Position numbers and translations under genes: made by a program. Shown one piece after another: positions 1 through 8,046 of a stretch of DNA of 45,192 nt; the stretch's first letter is position 1; the number at the start of each line of letters is the position of its first letter. The notes under the pieces were generated by a model that saw only the letters and a program-made list of their open reading frames with translations, had not been told where the DNA came from and made no database searches. The DNA comes from a virus. Location of the stretch: the IMG/VR virus record IMGVR_UViG_3300044946_000069, positions 1 through 45,192 of that record. The stretch is one strand, 5' to 3'.

Positions 1-187
1 CGCCGCCCCCAGTGGCGCTATCGCAAAGCTTCCCCGTCGTATCCATCGTAAGAATGCCGTACGTACCGGCAACGTACGAAACGGGCGGCGTACCGCACGT
101 TGCCACGATCAAGGCTTGCGGCTGTTGAGCATCCGCAGGGCCGATCGCACCAAGCAACGCAAGAACGATGAATAAAAATTTCTTCAT
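1..187 (-). CDS. secreted small virion-region protein, 3' end off window
   Basis: Partial gene. It starts with ATG at 187-185 and is still open at base 1, so only about 62 residues are visible. The N-terminus is a clear Sec signal peptide: MKKFLF, a hydrophobic core, then a cut site near ADA-QQ. The mature part begins with a CGTPPVSYVAGTYG segment and reads LTMDTTGKLC, a pattern I associate with small hypothetical proteins near phage tail genes. The start overlaps the stop of the upstream gene (ATGA), so the two are translationally coupled. Function unknown; export to the periplasm or assembly into the virion are both possible. Confidence 0.7.
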   Translation of the reverse strand, partial: MKKFLFIVLALLGAIGPADAQQPQALIVATCGTPPVSYVAGTYGILTMDTTGKLCDSATGGG

Positions 188-495
188 CGTGCGCGCCCCG
201 TGTCGATTTTCTCGATCAAGCCAGTAAACGCCGTCGCGCCGACAACGACCATGCTATAGCGCCCAGCCGGCAACTGCATTTCTGTATAGCCGGATGCAGC
301 CGCTACCGGCATGGCGGGTACGTACGTCGCACCGTCAGGCAGCAACCTTTGAAGCTGGTAGCTGGTAAAGCCGGCAGCAGCTATCGTGAGCCCGTATCGC
401 CCTGCATCCAGCTCAAAGTCAGTCGCTGGCGTCGCAGCGAGGTTGACCCACGACTGATAGCTTCGCGGTATGGTTTTGATCGGATTGGCAGCCAT
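184..495 (-). CDS. hypothetical virion protein (103 aa)
   Basis: Protein of 103 residues without cysteine or a signal peptide. It is rich in Ala, Gly, Val and Tyr with short alternating hydrophobic stretches, which suggests a small beta-rich domain. It lies in a leftward cluster after the decoration-like gene and a signal-peptide protein, and its stop overlaps the next start by ATGA. That places it among structural genes. I do not recognise the family. A head-surface or tail-tip role is inferred from position only. Confidence 0.6.
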   Translation of the reverse strand: MAANPIKTIPRSYQSWVNLAATPATDFELDAGRYGLTIAAAGFTSYQLQRLLPDGATYVPAMPVAAASGYTEMQLPAGRYSMVVVGATAFTGLIEKIDTGRAR

Positions 496-522
496 CGCGG
501 GTCATGCCCTTTGCTGGCTGTA

Positions 523-1059
523 TTAGTGCGCCCCGATGGCAAACTGAGCGAGCATCGCGCCAGGGCCGCGATTGCCGTACGCACACACGCGAGCCTGCGT
601 GTACATCGGGAAATCGGAGCCAACAGCGGCCTGTACGAGCGCCATCGGATTTGACGGCTGCGTTGTCGGACAAGCTTGGCCCCACGCGAGCGCCGTAGAT
701 GAAGCGACGGTCATGGCAGCCGATAGTGTGATACCCGTCGTACCGTTGAACGCGGCAACGGTGGTCCCCGACGTAATACCCGTGCCGGAAATAATGCAAC
801 CGACGCACGGCGGATCTGCCGCGGCGGTCGCCGTCAGCGTCAACGTCGTGGACGAACCCGACGTGCTGCCGACGCCCGAACCCGATGACGTGAACAGCCC
901 AAGATTGCCCTGGAGCGTCCGAATTTCAGTCGGCCCGTTGCCCAAGTCAACGACGGTATTCGAGACTACGACTGTGGGAACCTGTACGACGGTCTGCGCG
1001 ACGGCGGGAAGCGGCGCCAGCAAAACCAGTGCGGCCAGCGCAATGCGAACGTATTTCAT
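523..1059 (-). CDS. secreted Ser/Thr-rich structural-region protein
   Basis: A protein of 178 residues with a textbook Sec signal peptide (MKYVRIALAALVLLAPLPA, cut after AVA-QT). The mature part is a low-complexity run of Ser, Thr and Gly followed by a segment with paired cysteines (PPCVGC) and an ISGTGITSGTTV stretch typical of beta-solenoid or fibre-like repeats. The C-terminal part has further Cys residues (QACPTT, RVCAY). It sits directly after the decoration-like gene. A signal peptide on a phage structural-region protein is odd, because assembly occurs in the cytoplasm; the product may instead act in the periplasm or at the surface. Family unknown. Confidence 0.65.
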   Translation of the reverse strand: MKYVRIALAALVLLAPLPAVAQTVVQVPTVVVSNTVVDLGNGPTEIRTLQGNLGLFTSSGSGVGSTSGSSTTLTLTATAAADPPCVGCIISGTGITSGTTVAAFNGTTGITLSAAMTVASSTALAWGQACPTTQPSNPMALVQAAVGSDFPMYTQARVCAYGNRGPGAMLAQFAIGAH

Positions 1060-1089
1060 GATCGGTTTCCTTTGTTCCTGCGTTTGCGC

Positions 1090-1827
1090 TTAGTCGGCGA
1101 TGAAGGCACCACCGCCGCGATAATGGCGGCTGCTGTTGAAAAGCACCCGCGCGACGAAGCCGGCCGAAGTCGGATCGTTGCCGATCTGATCGCCCGAATC
1201 GATCAGTCGAAGCGGGAGCGTCGAAGTCGTGGCGATGGTCGCCGGGTCGAGCGACACGCCGGAAATGCCGAAGCGTGTTGCTTGCTGTGCGGCGTTGGCC
1301 TTCACGTCGATACCGGACATGAGGTCCAGATTGAACGCCGTCCCCGGCACGGTCGGCATCGTAATATCCATTTCGATGCCGGTGCTGGTTTCGACGGCAG
1401 CCCAGCATTCGGTCGAAGCCGGCGCGTACTGAAAACCGTTCTTTACTTGGTAAAGCGTAATCGGGCCGAAACCGACAACGAGGCCCGCAAGCACGCTGGT
1501 CGTATCGCCCGGCACCCAACGCGAAATATTCGGGGCCATAGATTGGTTGCCCAGCAGCGTGCCACCGCCGTTACCGATGACGACGGACGGTGTTGCCGGC
1601 GTCCCGATGTTGTACGGCAGATCGGCGCCGCCCGGCGTGCCGATCGAACCGGAAGCCATGACGACCATATCACCCCGGAAAATCGCTGCCGCATTGGCGG
1701 CCGGAATGTGGAAATAACGCACGGACGCTTGCGATTGAGAACCGCCGCCACCCGGCATCACAGGTAGGAGTCCCGAATATGCCCGAAAGCCGCCACCGAG
1801 CGTGCCAGCGTTAACGATATTCGTCAT
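1090..1827 (-). CDS. capsid decoration / minor head structural protein
   Basis: The best start is ATG at 1827 (MTNIVNAGTLGGGF), giving 245 residues. The longer frame upstream looks unlike protein. The layout matches a phage structural family found beside capsid genes: an N-terminal Gly-rich stretch, RYFHIPAANAAAIFRGDMV, a central beta-rich body with SVLAGLVVGFGP, and a C-terminal DPATIATTSTLPLRLIDSGDQIGN. In that family the Y-x-I-P...A-x-F-x-G-D and TLPLR signatures recur. The probable role is coating or stabilising the head. It opens the leftward cluster at 1827-1 and lies far from the major capsid gene in this window. Confidence 0.65.
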   Translation of the reverse strand: MTNIVNAGTLGGGFRAYSGLLPVMPGGGGSQSQASVRYFHIPAANAAAIFRGDMVVMASGSIGTPGGADLPYNIGTPATPSVVIGNGGGTLLGNQSMAPNISRWVPGDTTSVLAGLVVGFGPITLYQVKNGFQYAPASTECWAAVETSTGIEMDITMPTVPGTAFNLDLMSGIDVKANAAQQATRFGISGVSLDPATIATTSTLPLRLIDSGDQIGNDPTSAGFVARVLFNSSRHYRGGGAFIAD

Positions 1828-2016
1828 TGGAGCTGCCTTTCGATTGGCAAAATTAAATCGGTGAATGAGAACGTGGCACGGCAGACCGTCATACGTCAAT
1901 AGCTAGTATTCGGGTCTTAAAATGTCATACATCTAGTGGGTATTGACGTGGTTTGCAGGCTGCGCTACCGTACTTGTATGTACGGGCGTTAACTTCTGCT
2001 TAACATGGAGAATGAC
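1828..2016. promoter_or_regulatory. divergent intergenic region with TGTCATAC motif
   Basis: This 189-bp gap separates the leftward structural gene at 1827 from the rightward small genes at 2017. It holds a TCTTAAAATGTCATACATC block at about 1914-1932, which resembles the block at 18277-18290 in front of another gene. It also has a TTGACG at 1952-1957 and a GTAC-rich stretch at 1965-1984 pointing toward the plus genes. Promoter activity in both directions is likely, but I cannot fix the -10 elements. Confidence 0.4.
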
Positions 2017-2211
2017 GTGAAAAAACTTTGGATGGTCTACTCGCACAAGAACAGCGGGAAGCTTGAAATCTTCCCCACCCACGCGGAGGCAGTGGAGCGC
2101 GCCACTTGGCTGGCGCACGGGGATATGGATCGTCAGCCTTATTTTATTCTTGAGGCGGTCGAAATGGTGCAGCGTCCATTGCCCAATCTTCCGGTCGAGA
2201 AACTGCTATGA
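2017..2211 (+). CDS. hypothetical small early protein
   Basis: I choose the GTG at 2017 because TGGAGA lies just upstream with normal spacing. An in-frame ATG at 2005 would place that ribosome site inside the gene. The product is 64 residues, beginning MKKLWMVYSHKNSGKLEIF and carrying HAEAVERATWLAHGD, a pattern of small phage proteins that fold as one alpha/beta unit. The stop overlaps the next ATG. It is the first of four tiny plus-strand genes in a group otherwise surrounded by minus-strand virion genes. No function recognised. Confidence 0.6.
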   Translation: MKKLWMVYSHKNSGKLEIFPTHAEAVERATWLAHGDMDRQPYFILEAVEMVQRPLPNLPVEKLL

Positions 2212-2357
2212 GGCGAGCCGCCGTTTTTAAAGCTCTCTACCTCCAAGACGGGCGAATGGCCGCCCAAACCTTGATCGGTGAGAGTGGTCCAGCGGTGACG
2301 TTGGACTGTGCGGCGGCTCACCTGATGGACGGAGAAAATCATGCCGACAGCGCCTGA
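2208..2357 (+). CDS. hypothetical small protein (49 aa)
   Basis: Begins with ATG overlapping the stop of the gene before it (ATGA) and overlaps the next gene by 17 nt in another frame. The product is 49 residues starting MRRAAVFKALYLQDG, with no transmembrane segment. Packed, coupled genes of this size are usual in phage early regions. Function unknown. Confidence 0.45.
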   Translation: MRRAAVFKALYLQDGRMAAQTLIGESGPAVTLDCAAAHLMDGENHADSA

Positions 2358-2502
2358 TCCAAAGTGTGGATTTTATCATGATCCTCAATGCTGGTGTCGA
2401 AAGCACGGGTGCGACTGCCCCTTCGACAACAGGCCGCTTTCGCAGTGCGCCTTGGACCTGCTCACTCAGCGCGCCAAACAACTTGGGTTGAAATCCGAAT
2501 GA
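2341..2502 (+). CDS. Cys-rich small protein, possible metal-binding
   Basis: A 53-residue protein with six cysteines and two histidines packed into its first two thirds: KCGFYHDPQCWCRKHGCDC, then a lone Cys further on. The spacing (C-x7-C-x-C-x4-C-x-C) suggests a small zinc-binding or disulphide-rich fold. The start overlaps the preceding gene and the stop overlaps the next ATG, so it belongs to the same coupled group. Family not recognised. Confidence 0.5.
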   Translation: MPTAPDPKCGFYHDPQCWCRKHGCDCPFDNRPLSQCALDLLTQRAKQLGLKSE

Positions 2503-2594
2503 TAGCCCTTCGCGATGTTCTCTACATATCGGCCGCCACGGCTCTAAGCTGGTTTCTGATCGGCTTCATGGTCGGCCGCGCGTTCCCCGGTTAA
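2499..2594 (+). CDS. single-pass membrane microprotein
   Basis: A 31-residue protein that is almost wholly one transmembrane helix (VLYISAATALSWFLIGFMVG) with Arg on both sides. The start overlaps the previous stop (ATGA). Phage microproteins like this are often host-takeover or lysis-timing factors, but there is no direct evidence here. Confidence 0.4.
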   Translation: MIALRDVLYISAATALSWFLIGFMVGRAFPG

Positions 2595-2610
2595 CTGAGG
2601 TTTAATTGCC

Positions 2611-2781
2611 ATGACGCACCCATGGGAAAAACTACCCGTATAGTTAACTTCCGCAACTGAGCCGGACTACAACGAAATACCCGACTTCCTACGGCGCGAA
2701 CTGCCGAAGCCCGTCAATCTCGAAGGTAATCCTCAAGACTCAGACCCAATTGCGCTTCGGCTTTGGGGACCCAAGACTTAG
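2611..2781 (+). pseudogene. small gene interrupted by in-frame amber codon
   Basis: ATG at 2611 encodes MTHPWEKLPV and then meets TAG at 2641-2643. Without that stop the same frame continues for 45 more protein-like codons (TSATEPDYNEIPDFLRREL and onward) to a second TAG at 2779-2781. The downstream part has normal codon use and an acidic, Pro-containing composition, so this looks like one gene of 56 codons carrying an amber. It could be a recent mutation, a sequencing error, or stop-codon readthrough. TAG ends other genes here (18238, 34126), so wholesale recoding is unlikely. The 3' end runs antisense to the gene at 2714-3022. Confidence 0.45.
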
Positions 2782-3022
2782 TTTCATTTCTCAACGCCGC
2801 ACGTACAACGCCGGTAACGCCGCTATCGCGCGCACGCTCGAATAACACTATCTCGCCTTCAGCAAGCGCCTTATCGATTTCGGGGTCGTCTTTTACCGTA
2901 CTCCAATCAATACCGGCAGCTCGCGACGCCAATTCATGCGGCACGCCTTCACGTAGCCGTTCGATCATGATTTCACGCGGCGTTGTTGCTTTGGGTTTTT
3001 GTGGGTAGAGCCACGGGAACAT
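2714..3022 (-). CDS. HTH-like protein beside internal virion gene
   Basis: The start is ATG at 3022 (MFPWLYPQKPKA), giving 102 residues. The middle (HELASRAAGIDWSTVKDDPEIDKALAEGE) reads like a helix-turn-helix followed by an amphipathic helix, the layout seen at the N-terminus of many small terminase subunits. No small terminase is otherwise visible next to the terminase large gene at 39400-40935, so this is a candidate. Its start MFPWLYP also resembles the terminase large start MNYPWALAP. It follows the 1316-residue internal protein by about 10 bp in the same direction. Small-terminase identity is only an inference. Confidence 0.5.
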   Translation of the reverse strand: MFPWLYPQKPKATTPREIMIERLREGVPHELASRAAGIDWSTVKDDPEIDKALAEGEIVLFERARDSGVTGVVRAALRNETKSWVPKAEAQLGLSLEDYLRD

Positions 3023-3034
3023 CAAATATACCGC

Positions 3035-6000
3035 CTACGGCGAAGCCCCTGCACCTTGTACAGCGCCGCGCTGCGCTATCGTACCGGCAACATTGCGCGC
3101 CGTACGAGCGCCGCTGTCCGGCATCGCGCCTAGAATATCAGAGAACTTCGCAGGACTGCCGGCTGCACGCTCTTGCATCCAACGATTAAGGCTACCCAGC
3201 AATTTAACGCCGCTGTACAGCTTTCCTAAGTATGGAATGCGTTCGGCCGCCACAAGATTGAGAACGCCTTTCTCGTAGTTAGGCGCAGCCCCGCGCATAG
3301 CGTTCCAGGCCGCTATCGCAGTCGGGTCGTTCGCAGCAAACGCCTTGAAACGCTGATCGGCGTCGCGGCCTTCCTGACCTTTCAGCCGCGCCGCTTGCGC
3401 GAGATCGCCGCCGTTCGTTGCGTCCATCAAGCGACGGTAGCGCACGTCAAGCGCGCTAAGCCGTTGCATGACTTGCGGCCCTTGTGTCGGACCAAACACG
3501 TAATTGGCGGCCTTTGCTTGCTGCGTGCGCACAGTATCGGCCAGCGTACGCATGTCATTTGCGGTTTGCGTTTTGCCGGTTGCGGTGCTGCCAAGCGCGT
3601 CGCGTTCAGCTTGCAACAGATTTGAACGCGCATCCTTCAATTGATTCCACTTTTCTTGCCAATTCGCGGCCGGCGCCGTGATCGCCATTTCCGTACGTTC
3701 CGCAAGTTCGGCATGCGCGGCGGAAACCTGCTTATTTACAACAGCGGCCATAGGACCGTCAGGCAATTTTGGCGTGGCTTTCACGGCGCCGACGCCTTTA
3801 TCGGCGACTTCCTGTTCTAATTGCTGGTAGCCAGCGCCAATGCTCCGTTGTTCCTGCGCAACGGGCTTATTCACTTGCGCTTCCTGCAATGGCACGCCTT
3901 CAGAACTGACTTTGTGTGCGTACGCAGCTTCTTCCGGGTCCAGGCCAGCGTCTTTCAGCGTCGTTTCAGCTTTGTCCTTCGCAGCCTGCGCAGCATCGTA
4001 CTTCGGGTTTGGCCCTGAAGCCGCGCCACCAACGCCCGGCAATTTTGGCGGCTCAGTTTCCAGGATTTTAGAGCTGTCCGCGTACGTCTTTGCGGCGTCC
4101 TGTACGGCTGCTTTTGCATCGGGTGCAAACAAACTGAAAACCTTATGCCCAGCCATGCCGAGCGCGCGGCCGAACGCTTCGCCGCCGAGGGCAGCGGCGC
4201 CGCCGCGCAGCCCCGCATCGACCACATCGGGGGCGTTACCCCCTTCCGCCGCTGTTTTGCCAGCCTCGACACCAGCACTGCCAATGACGCGGCCCGCAAC
4301 AGCCGCCAGCGGACGCGCAGCCGATGCAACACCAAGCACGCCGCCGAGTGCCGCTTGTTCGGTCGTTTCGATTGCGTCTTGCGGCTTGCCTTTGATGTAG
4401 TTTTTCAAAACTGTGCCGGCACCGCCGCCAGCCGCACCGCCGGCAATGGCGCCGACGGGACCGCCAAGCACGCCGACTCCAGCGCCTATTGTTGAAAGAG
4501 CTGCAGGCGCCGCATCGGCAAGCATATCAACGCCACCACGCCGCCCCTGCTCTTGCTGTGCCGGCGTCAGATGGTTCCACGCCATCGTGGCGGGATCGTC
4601 CATCGGATTGCCGGCAGTTGGTTCGGCGCCCGGCAGCGGAGCGGGACGACGCGGCACTGTGTCGGAAACGTCTTGTGCGATTTTTGCTTGATACCGACCA
4701 AGTACCGTCGCGACAGTCGGGCGCCCTTTGAAAAATGCCGGGTCTGCGGCCGCATCGCCGATAACCGTACGCGCATCGGCGTTAGGATTTGCCTTCAGCA
4801 ACGAAGCCGCGGCACCCGCACCAAGATTATGCGCAATGTACAGATTTGTGTCGTTGACAGGCACGCCGGCAGTTTGCAGCGAAGTTGCGTTTGTATTCGT
4901 CAACTTTTCAAGCGCCGCCGTCTGCTGTTCCGGCGTGGCATCGGCCGCACGCGCTGGAGCGCCCGGCGGCTTGTTCGCATCCCAAGTCGTTTTGATGAAC
5001 TGATACGCGCCGCCAGCGCTTGTACTGTCGGCTTTCGCGGTCCACGGATTGCGCTCGTTACCGGTTTCAATGCGCTGCAGCGAAGCGACGTACGCAGGCG
5101 ACGCGCCCGGCGGTAACGCCATGTTGACTTGCTGGCCGGCGACCGTAACGGGCTGCTGCTGTGGCGCTGAAGGCTGAGAGGTGGCCGCCCCGTTGCTGTT
5201 TGGCGGCTGCGGGGCGGGCGGGGCTGAGGGGCTACCACCCGGAGGTGTAGCATCCCCATTCTGCCTCGCCTGCTGTACGGGTGTCAAGAGGGGCTGCGCG
5301 CCCGGAAGCTGATTTGCCGTCTGCGAACCGGGCGGCAGGCTGATAGCACCCGCGCCAGGACGCTGCGCACCGAGCTGCAGCACGCCATTGCCGGCGCCGA
5401 TCGGCTGGAAGTACGGACGCATGCGCTCGACTTGCGCCTGACGGCCTTGCTCAATAGCACTGTTGATAACACCGTTCGCTTCGTCATTTCCGAGCCCTAG
5501 CGCCGACGCATCAAGCCCCAGCGCGCCCGCGCGCCTCGCAATTCCGGTTGCGCGATCGCCGATGCTGCTGTCGTTCCACTGTTTCAGGCCGTCCATGACT
5601 TCGCGAATTTGTTGCTGCGAAAGCCCGGTCAAGTACGGGCGCGCTTCCTCACCTGTTAAAGTATTAAGCGCACCCGCGTAGCCGCTTTGGATCTTGTCAA
5701 AAAGGCCCTGAATAACGCCGCGCTTAGACGTTTCGATGTTCAGCAAGCCGACGTTGGCACTGGCCCGGCCGCCGCGCAGCATCGACGCCAAGCCTTCGGC
5801 GACGCCTTGTTGTACATTCGGATTGGTGTTGATTTTGTCCGGCGGCAGCGGGTTTCCGTTCGCGTCCTTCGTGGCGATGTCGTAAATGCGATTGAAGCCC
5901 CGATATTTTTCAATATCCGCTGGGGGCGCGGCGGTCTTAAATTCGTCGCCAAGCTCCTTGCGCTGGTCCGCTGTCGCGCCGCCGCCGGTCTTACCGTAGT

Positions 6001-6985
6001 CGTCCACAGTCGCAATACCATTTGCAAGCTGGCCGCGCGTGCCCGATGCACCGTTGCGCGACCACGGCCCTAGATTCAGCTCGTCGCCGTACACGGTTTT
6101 CAGCGCGCCTTTGTACGTATCCTGTTCCTTTGTTTCCATCGGAACGTACGTGTTGCGCTGCTCCAACGCTTGCCCCTGCGAATTGATGGCGGCACGCGCG
6201 TTGCGGAGCGCCAACGCTTCAGCCGGCGCCGCGGCCTTGAAAGCGTCAAACGTCGGCGGCAATTTCAGGCCGGCACCTTCGAGATCAGTCAACGTACCAT
6301 CTTGTCGAAGTTGTTTGATCTTAGCTTGGTACTGCCCCTCGTTTTCCATGCCCGACAGGCTGTCGAAAGCGGTCTGCGCGTTGTCCAGATGGCCGCCAAT
6401 CGCTGCGTAGAACTGCGGCGCTATGGCAGCGGCCTTATCGGGTGCGATAGCCGATATGCCCTGGAACGCACGTACGTCGCCTTTGAGCGCCTTCGCGGAC
6501 GCGACTTCGAGCCGATCATCCGCGGTCGCTTGGTCCGGCGCTTCATCCGGCGTCAACCCCAACGATTGCGCCTGCGCACGGCCGGCTTGTACGGCGGCTT
6601 TCTGTTGCTGAATTTTCGTGAGCTGTTCCGTCATCTTCGGCACGGCGTCGCGCGCCGCTTGCACGCCTTCGGGATTGAAGAAAGCCGCGAGCGGATTCGT
6701 CGCAATCTGCCCGGCGCGCGTAATGCGCTGCTGTAACAGACTCGCCGACTGATCGAGCGCCGACGTTTGAGGATCTACGTTGTAATTCGGGAGCAGGCTT
6801 AACGAACTGCCAAACGTCGGCGCGCTGCTCTGCGGCTGCGGTACGGGCGCCTGCGTACTAGGGCCGATATTCGGCATCACAGGCGTGTTCGGCAGAGCAC
6901 CGCTGCCGTCACCGCTATACGCTGGCGCACCCGATTGAGTATCGAGGCCGCCGCCGAATATACTGGGGCCGCTAACGTCAGACAT
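3035..6985 (-). CDS. giant internal virion / ejection protein with lytic transglycosylase domain
   Basis: A 1316-residue protein, the largest in the window. The N-terminal third is Gln/Ala-rich and helical, as in podovirus ejection proteins. Around residues 625-775 there is an SLT-like lysozyme domain: SLQRIETGNERNPW supplies the likely catalytic Glu, then SAGGAYQFIKTTWDA and YIAHNLGAGAAASLL. Then comes a Gly/Ala-rich hydrophobic stretch (STIGAGVGVLGGPVGAIAGG) that could insert in a membrane, and a long coiled-coil-like C-terminus. Such proteins are packed in the head and ejected with DNA to open the cell wall and form a conduit. ATG at 6985 is preceded by a CCGCAA/TTGCGG hairpin at 6996-7012. 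GTAC is very frequent in this gene. Confidence 0.85.
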   Translation of the reverse strand: MSDVSGPSIFGGGLDTQSGAPAYSGDGSGALPNTPVMPNIGPSTQAPVPQPQSSAPTFGSSLSLLPNYNVDPQTSALDQSASLLQQRITRAGQIATNPLAAFFNPEGVQAARDAVPKMTEQLTKIQQQKAAVQAGRAQAQSLGLTPDEAPDQATADDRLEVASAKALKGDVRAFQGISAIAPDKAAAIAPQFYAAIGGHLDNAQTAFDSLSGMENEGQYQAKIKQLRQDGTLTDLEGAGLKLPPTFDAFKAAAPAEALALRNARAAINSQGQALEQRNTYVPMETKEQDTYKGALKTVYGDELNLGPWSRNGASGTRGQLANGIATVDDYGKTGGGATADQRKELGDEFKTAAPPADIEKYRGFNRIYDIATKDANGNPLPPDKINTNPNVQQGVAEGLASMLRGGRASANVGLLNIETSKRGVIQGLFDKIQSGYAGALNTLTGEEARPYLTGLSQQQIREVMDGLKQWNDSSIGDRATGIARRAGALGLDASALGLGNDEANGVINSAIEQGRQAQVERMRPYFQPIGAGNGVLQLGAQRPGAGAISLPPGSQTANQLPGAQPLLTPVQQARQNGDATPPGGSPSAPPAPQPPNSNGAATSQPSAPQQQPVTVAGQQVNMALPPGASPAYVASLQRIETGNERNPWTAKADSTSAGGAYQFIKTTWDANKPPGAPARAADATPEQQTAALEKLTNTNATSLQTAGVPVNDTNLYIAHNLGAGAAASLLKANPNADARTVIGDAAADPAFFKGRPTVATVLGRYQAKIAQDVSDTVPRRPAPLPGAEPTAGNPMDDPATMAWNHLTPAQQEQGRRGGVDMLADAAPAALSTIGAGVGVLGGPVGAIAGGAAGGGAGTVLKNYIKGKPQDAIETTEQAALGGVLGVASAARPLAAVAGRVIGSAGVEAGKTAAEGGNAPDVVDAGLRGGAAALGGEAFGRALGMAGHKVFSLFAPDAKAAVQDAAKTYADSSKILETEPPKLPGVGGAASGPNPKYDAAQAAKDKAETTLKDAGLDPEEAAYAHKVSSEGVPLQEAQVNKPVAQEQRSIGAGYQQLEQEVADKGVGAVKATPKLPDGPMAAVVNKQVSAAHAELAERTEMAITAPAANWQEKWNQLKDARSNLLQAERDALGSTATGKTQTANDMRTLADTVRTQQAKAANYVFGPTQGPQVMQRLSALDVRYRRLMDATNGGDLAQAARLKGQEGRDADQRFKAFAANDPTAIAAWNAMRGAAPNYEKGVLNLVAAERIPYLGKLYSGVKLLGSLNRWMQERAAGSPAKFSDILGAMPDSGARTARNVAGTIAQRGAVQGAGASP

Positions 6986-7033
6986 TTTGACCGCTCCGCA
7001 ACTGAATTGCGGGACGGTAGCACGACCAAAGCC

Positions 7034-7558
7034 CTAATTCCAGTAGCCCCGATAAGCCACGCGGCAGTGCCCCGCGCAATACGGCTTGCCGTCCACAGCG
7101 TCGCCGCCGCAGAAAAAGAAATCAGGCGACGCGGGCTCGCCGAACGGCCATTTGCAGACACCGCTGGTGAGCTGCAATAGCGTACAGCGTTGTACGGTCG
7201 GAATGTTGGAGCCGTTTGGCATTGAAGGCAGCACGGGCTGAATTGATGGCGCCAATGCACGTACGATTTGCGGTCCTGATTTCTGTTTTGACGGCGTCAC
7301 CTTTGGCCGTCCTGGCATTACAACGTGCCGCCCTCGTTTGTACGGCTGTTTTGCAGCGGGTTGCGGCAGTCCTGGCATTACAACGTGCCGCCCTCGTTTG
7401 TACGGCTGTTTTGCAGCGGGTTGCGGCAGTCCTAGGCGATGTATTTTACCGATTACGGCGTTTCGATTTGTATTAAGTACGGCGGCGATGTTGCCCGCTG
7501 AAACGCCTTCGGCCCGGAGCCTCGTAAGCGTGCCGATGTTTTTATCGTCCCACTTCAC
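7034..7558 (-). CDS. gcrA: GcrA-family cell-cycle transcription regulator
   Basis: 174 residues, GTG start overlapping the upstream stop. The N-terminal helix-turn-helix is typical of GcrA (KNIGTLTRLRAEGVSAGNIA, then NRNAVIGKIHRLGL). The C-terminus has the GcrA signature: TLLQLTSGVCKWPFGEP, a DFFFCGG box and GKPYCAGHCRVAYRG with paired Cys. Cellular GcrA is an alphaproteobacterial sigma70 partner that prefers methylated GANTC promoters. The phage copy could redirect host RNA polymerase to phage or cell-cycle promoters. It is the last gene of a leftward operon of tiny early genes. Oddity: a perfect 60-bp tandem duplication in the linker repeats 20 residues (LPQPAAKQPYK...). Confidence 0.9.
   Translation of the reverse strand: MKWDDKNIGTLTRLRAEGVSAGNIAAVLNTNRNAVIGKIHRLGLPQPAAKQPYKRGRHVVMPGLPQPAAKQPYKRGRHVVMPGRPKVTPSKQKSGPQIVRALAPSIQPVLPSMPNGSNIPTVQRCTLLQLTSGVCKWPFGEPASPDFFFCGGDAVDGKPYCAGHCRVAYRGYWN
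7311..7430. repeat. perfect 60-bp tandem duplication inside gcrA
   Basis: Bases 7311-7370 and 7371-7430 are identical. The unit is in frame and duplicates 20 residues of the basic Pro/Lys/Arg linker between the HTH and the C-terminal domain. No base differs, so the duplication is recent or kept uniform by recombination. Confidence 0.95.
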
Positions 7559-7755
7559 AGCACCTTACTCCACTGCATCCAGGCCGTACCGACGACGCTG
7601 TAAAAGAATTTCGTTTCCTTGTCGTGGCGCGGCCCCCACACGACGCGCACGCCGCTTGACGTGCATTCGACAATCTCGCCGTGCCCGGTGCCGCCGACGG
7701 CATGGTTTTCGATCTTGTCGCCGGGTGTGAGCGCGGAAAATTCTTTCAGGTTCAT
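7555..7755 (-). CDS. hypothetical SH3-like small protein
   Basis: Start ATG at 7755 (MNLKEFSALTPGDKIE), 66 residues. The pattern TPGDKIENHAVGGTGHGEIVECTSSGVRVVWG is that of a small beta-barrel, KOW- or SH3-like, as found in many phage accessory proteins that bind nucleic acid or protein. The stop overlaps the gcrA GTG and the start overlaps the preceding stop, so it is translated in the same operon. No function assigned. Confidence 0.6.
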   Translation of the reverse strand: MNLKEFSALTPGDKIENHAVGGTGHGEIVECTSSGVRVVWGPRHDKETKFFYSVVGTAWMQWSKVL

Positions 7756-7928
7756 TGTTCGCTCCCGTGCGACCATTGAGGGCGCTGTTCGTCACAAGTG
7801 CTAAGCGCGGCTTTAAGCGCCTCTCGCATCGCAGCGTGTTCATAGTTGTTTTTGTTGTGTAGATTAATCAGGAACGCTTTGCGCGCCTTAACAGCCGCGA
7901 TCACCATCTCATTCGTAATGTCTTTCAC
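7752..7928 (-). CDS. hypothetical small helical protein
   Basis: GTG start at 7928, immediately after the stop of the membrane microprotein gene, giving 58 residues. It is mostly helical (EMVIAAVKARKAFLINLHN, AAMREALKAALSTC). The longer frame reaching upstream would overlap the neighbouring gene and is rejected. Member of the leftward gcrA operon; function unknown. Confidence 0.5.
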   Translation of the reverse strand: MKDITNEMVIAAVKARKAFLINLHNKNNYEHAAMREALKAALSTCDEQRPQWSHGSEQ

Positions 7929-7929
7929 A

Positions 7930-8046
7930 TCAACCTCCGTACAGCACAAGCAAGTGCAAGAACACGCTCGGAGTCACCGCCGCAAGTGCAATGAAAAGAC
8001 CTAAGCCGATCCAGGCCCATGCTTCGCCGCAGTCTCGCGAATTCAT
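7930..8046 (-). CDS. single-pass membrane microprotein (38 aa)
   Basis: ATG at 8046 overlaps the stop of the upstream gene (ATGA). The 38-residue product is one hydrophobic helix (AWIGLGLFIALAAVTPSVFL) with a short charged N-terminus. It is the only membrane product of the leftward operon. It could tune host envelope functions, but only the topology is supported. Confidence 0.5.
   Translation of the reverse strand: MNSRDCGEAWAWIGLGLFIALAAVTPSVFLHLLVLYGG

Noticed and set aside
4553-5116. Plus-strand open frame of 187 codons in the giant virion gene
   Set aside because: Arg/Cys-rich shadow of the transglycosylase region.
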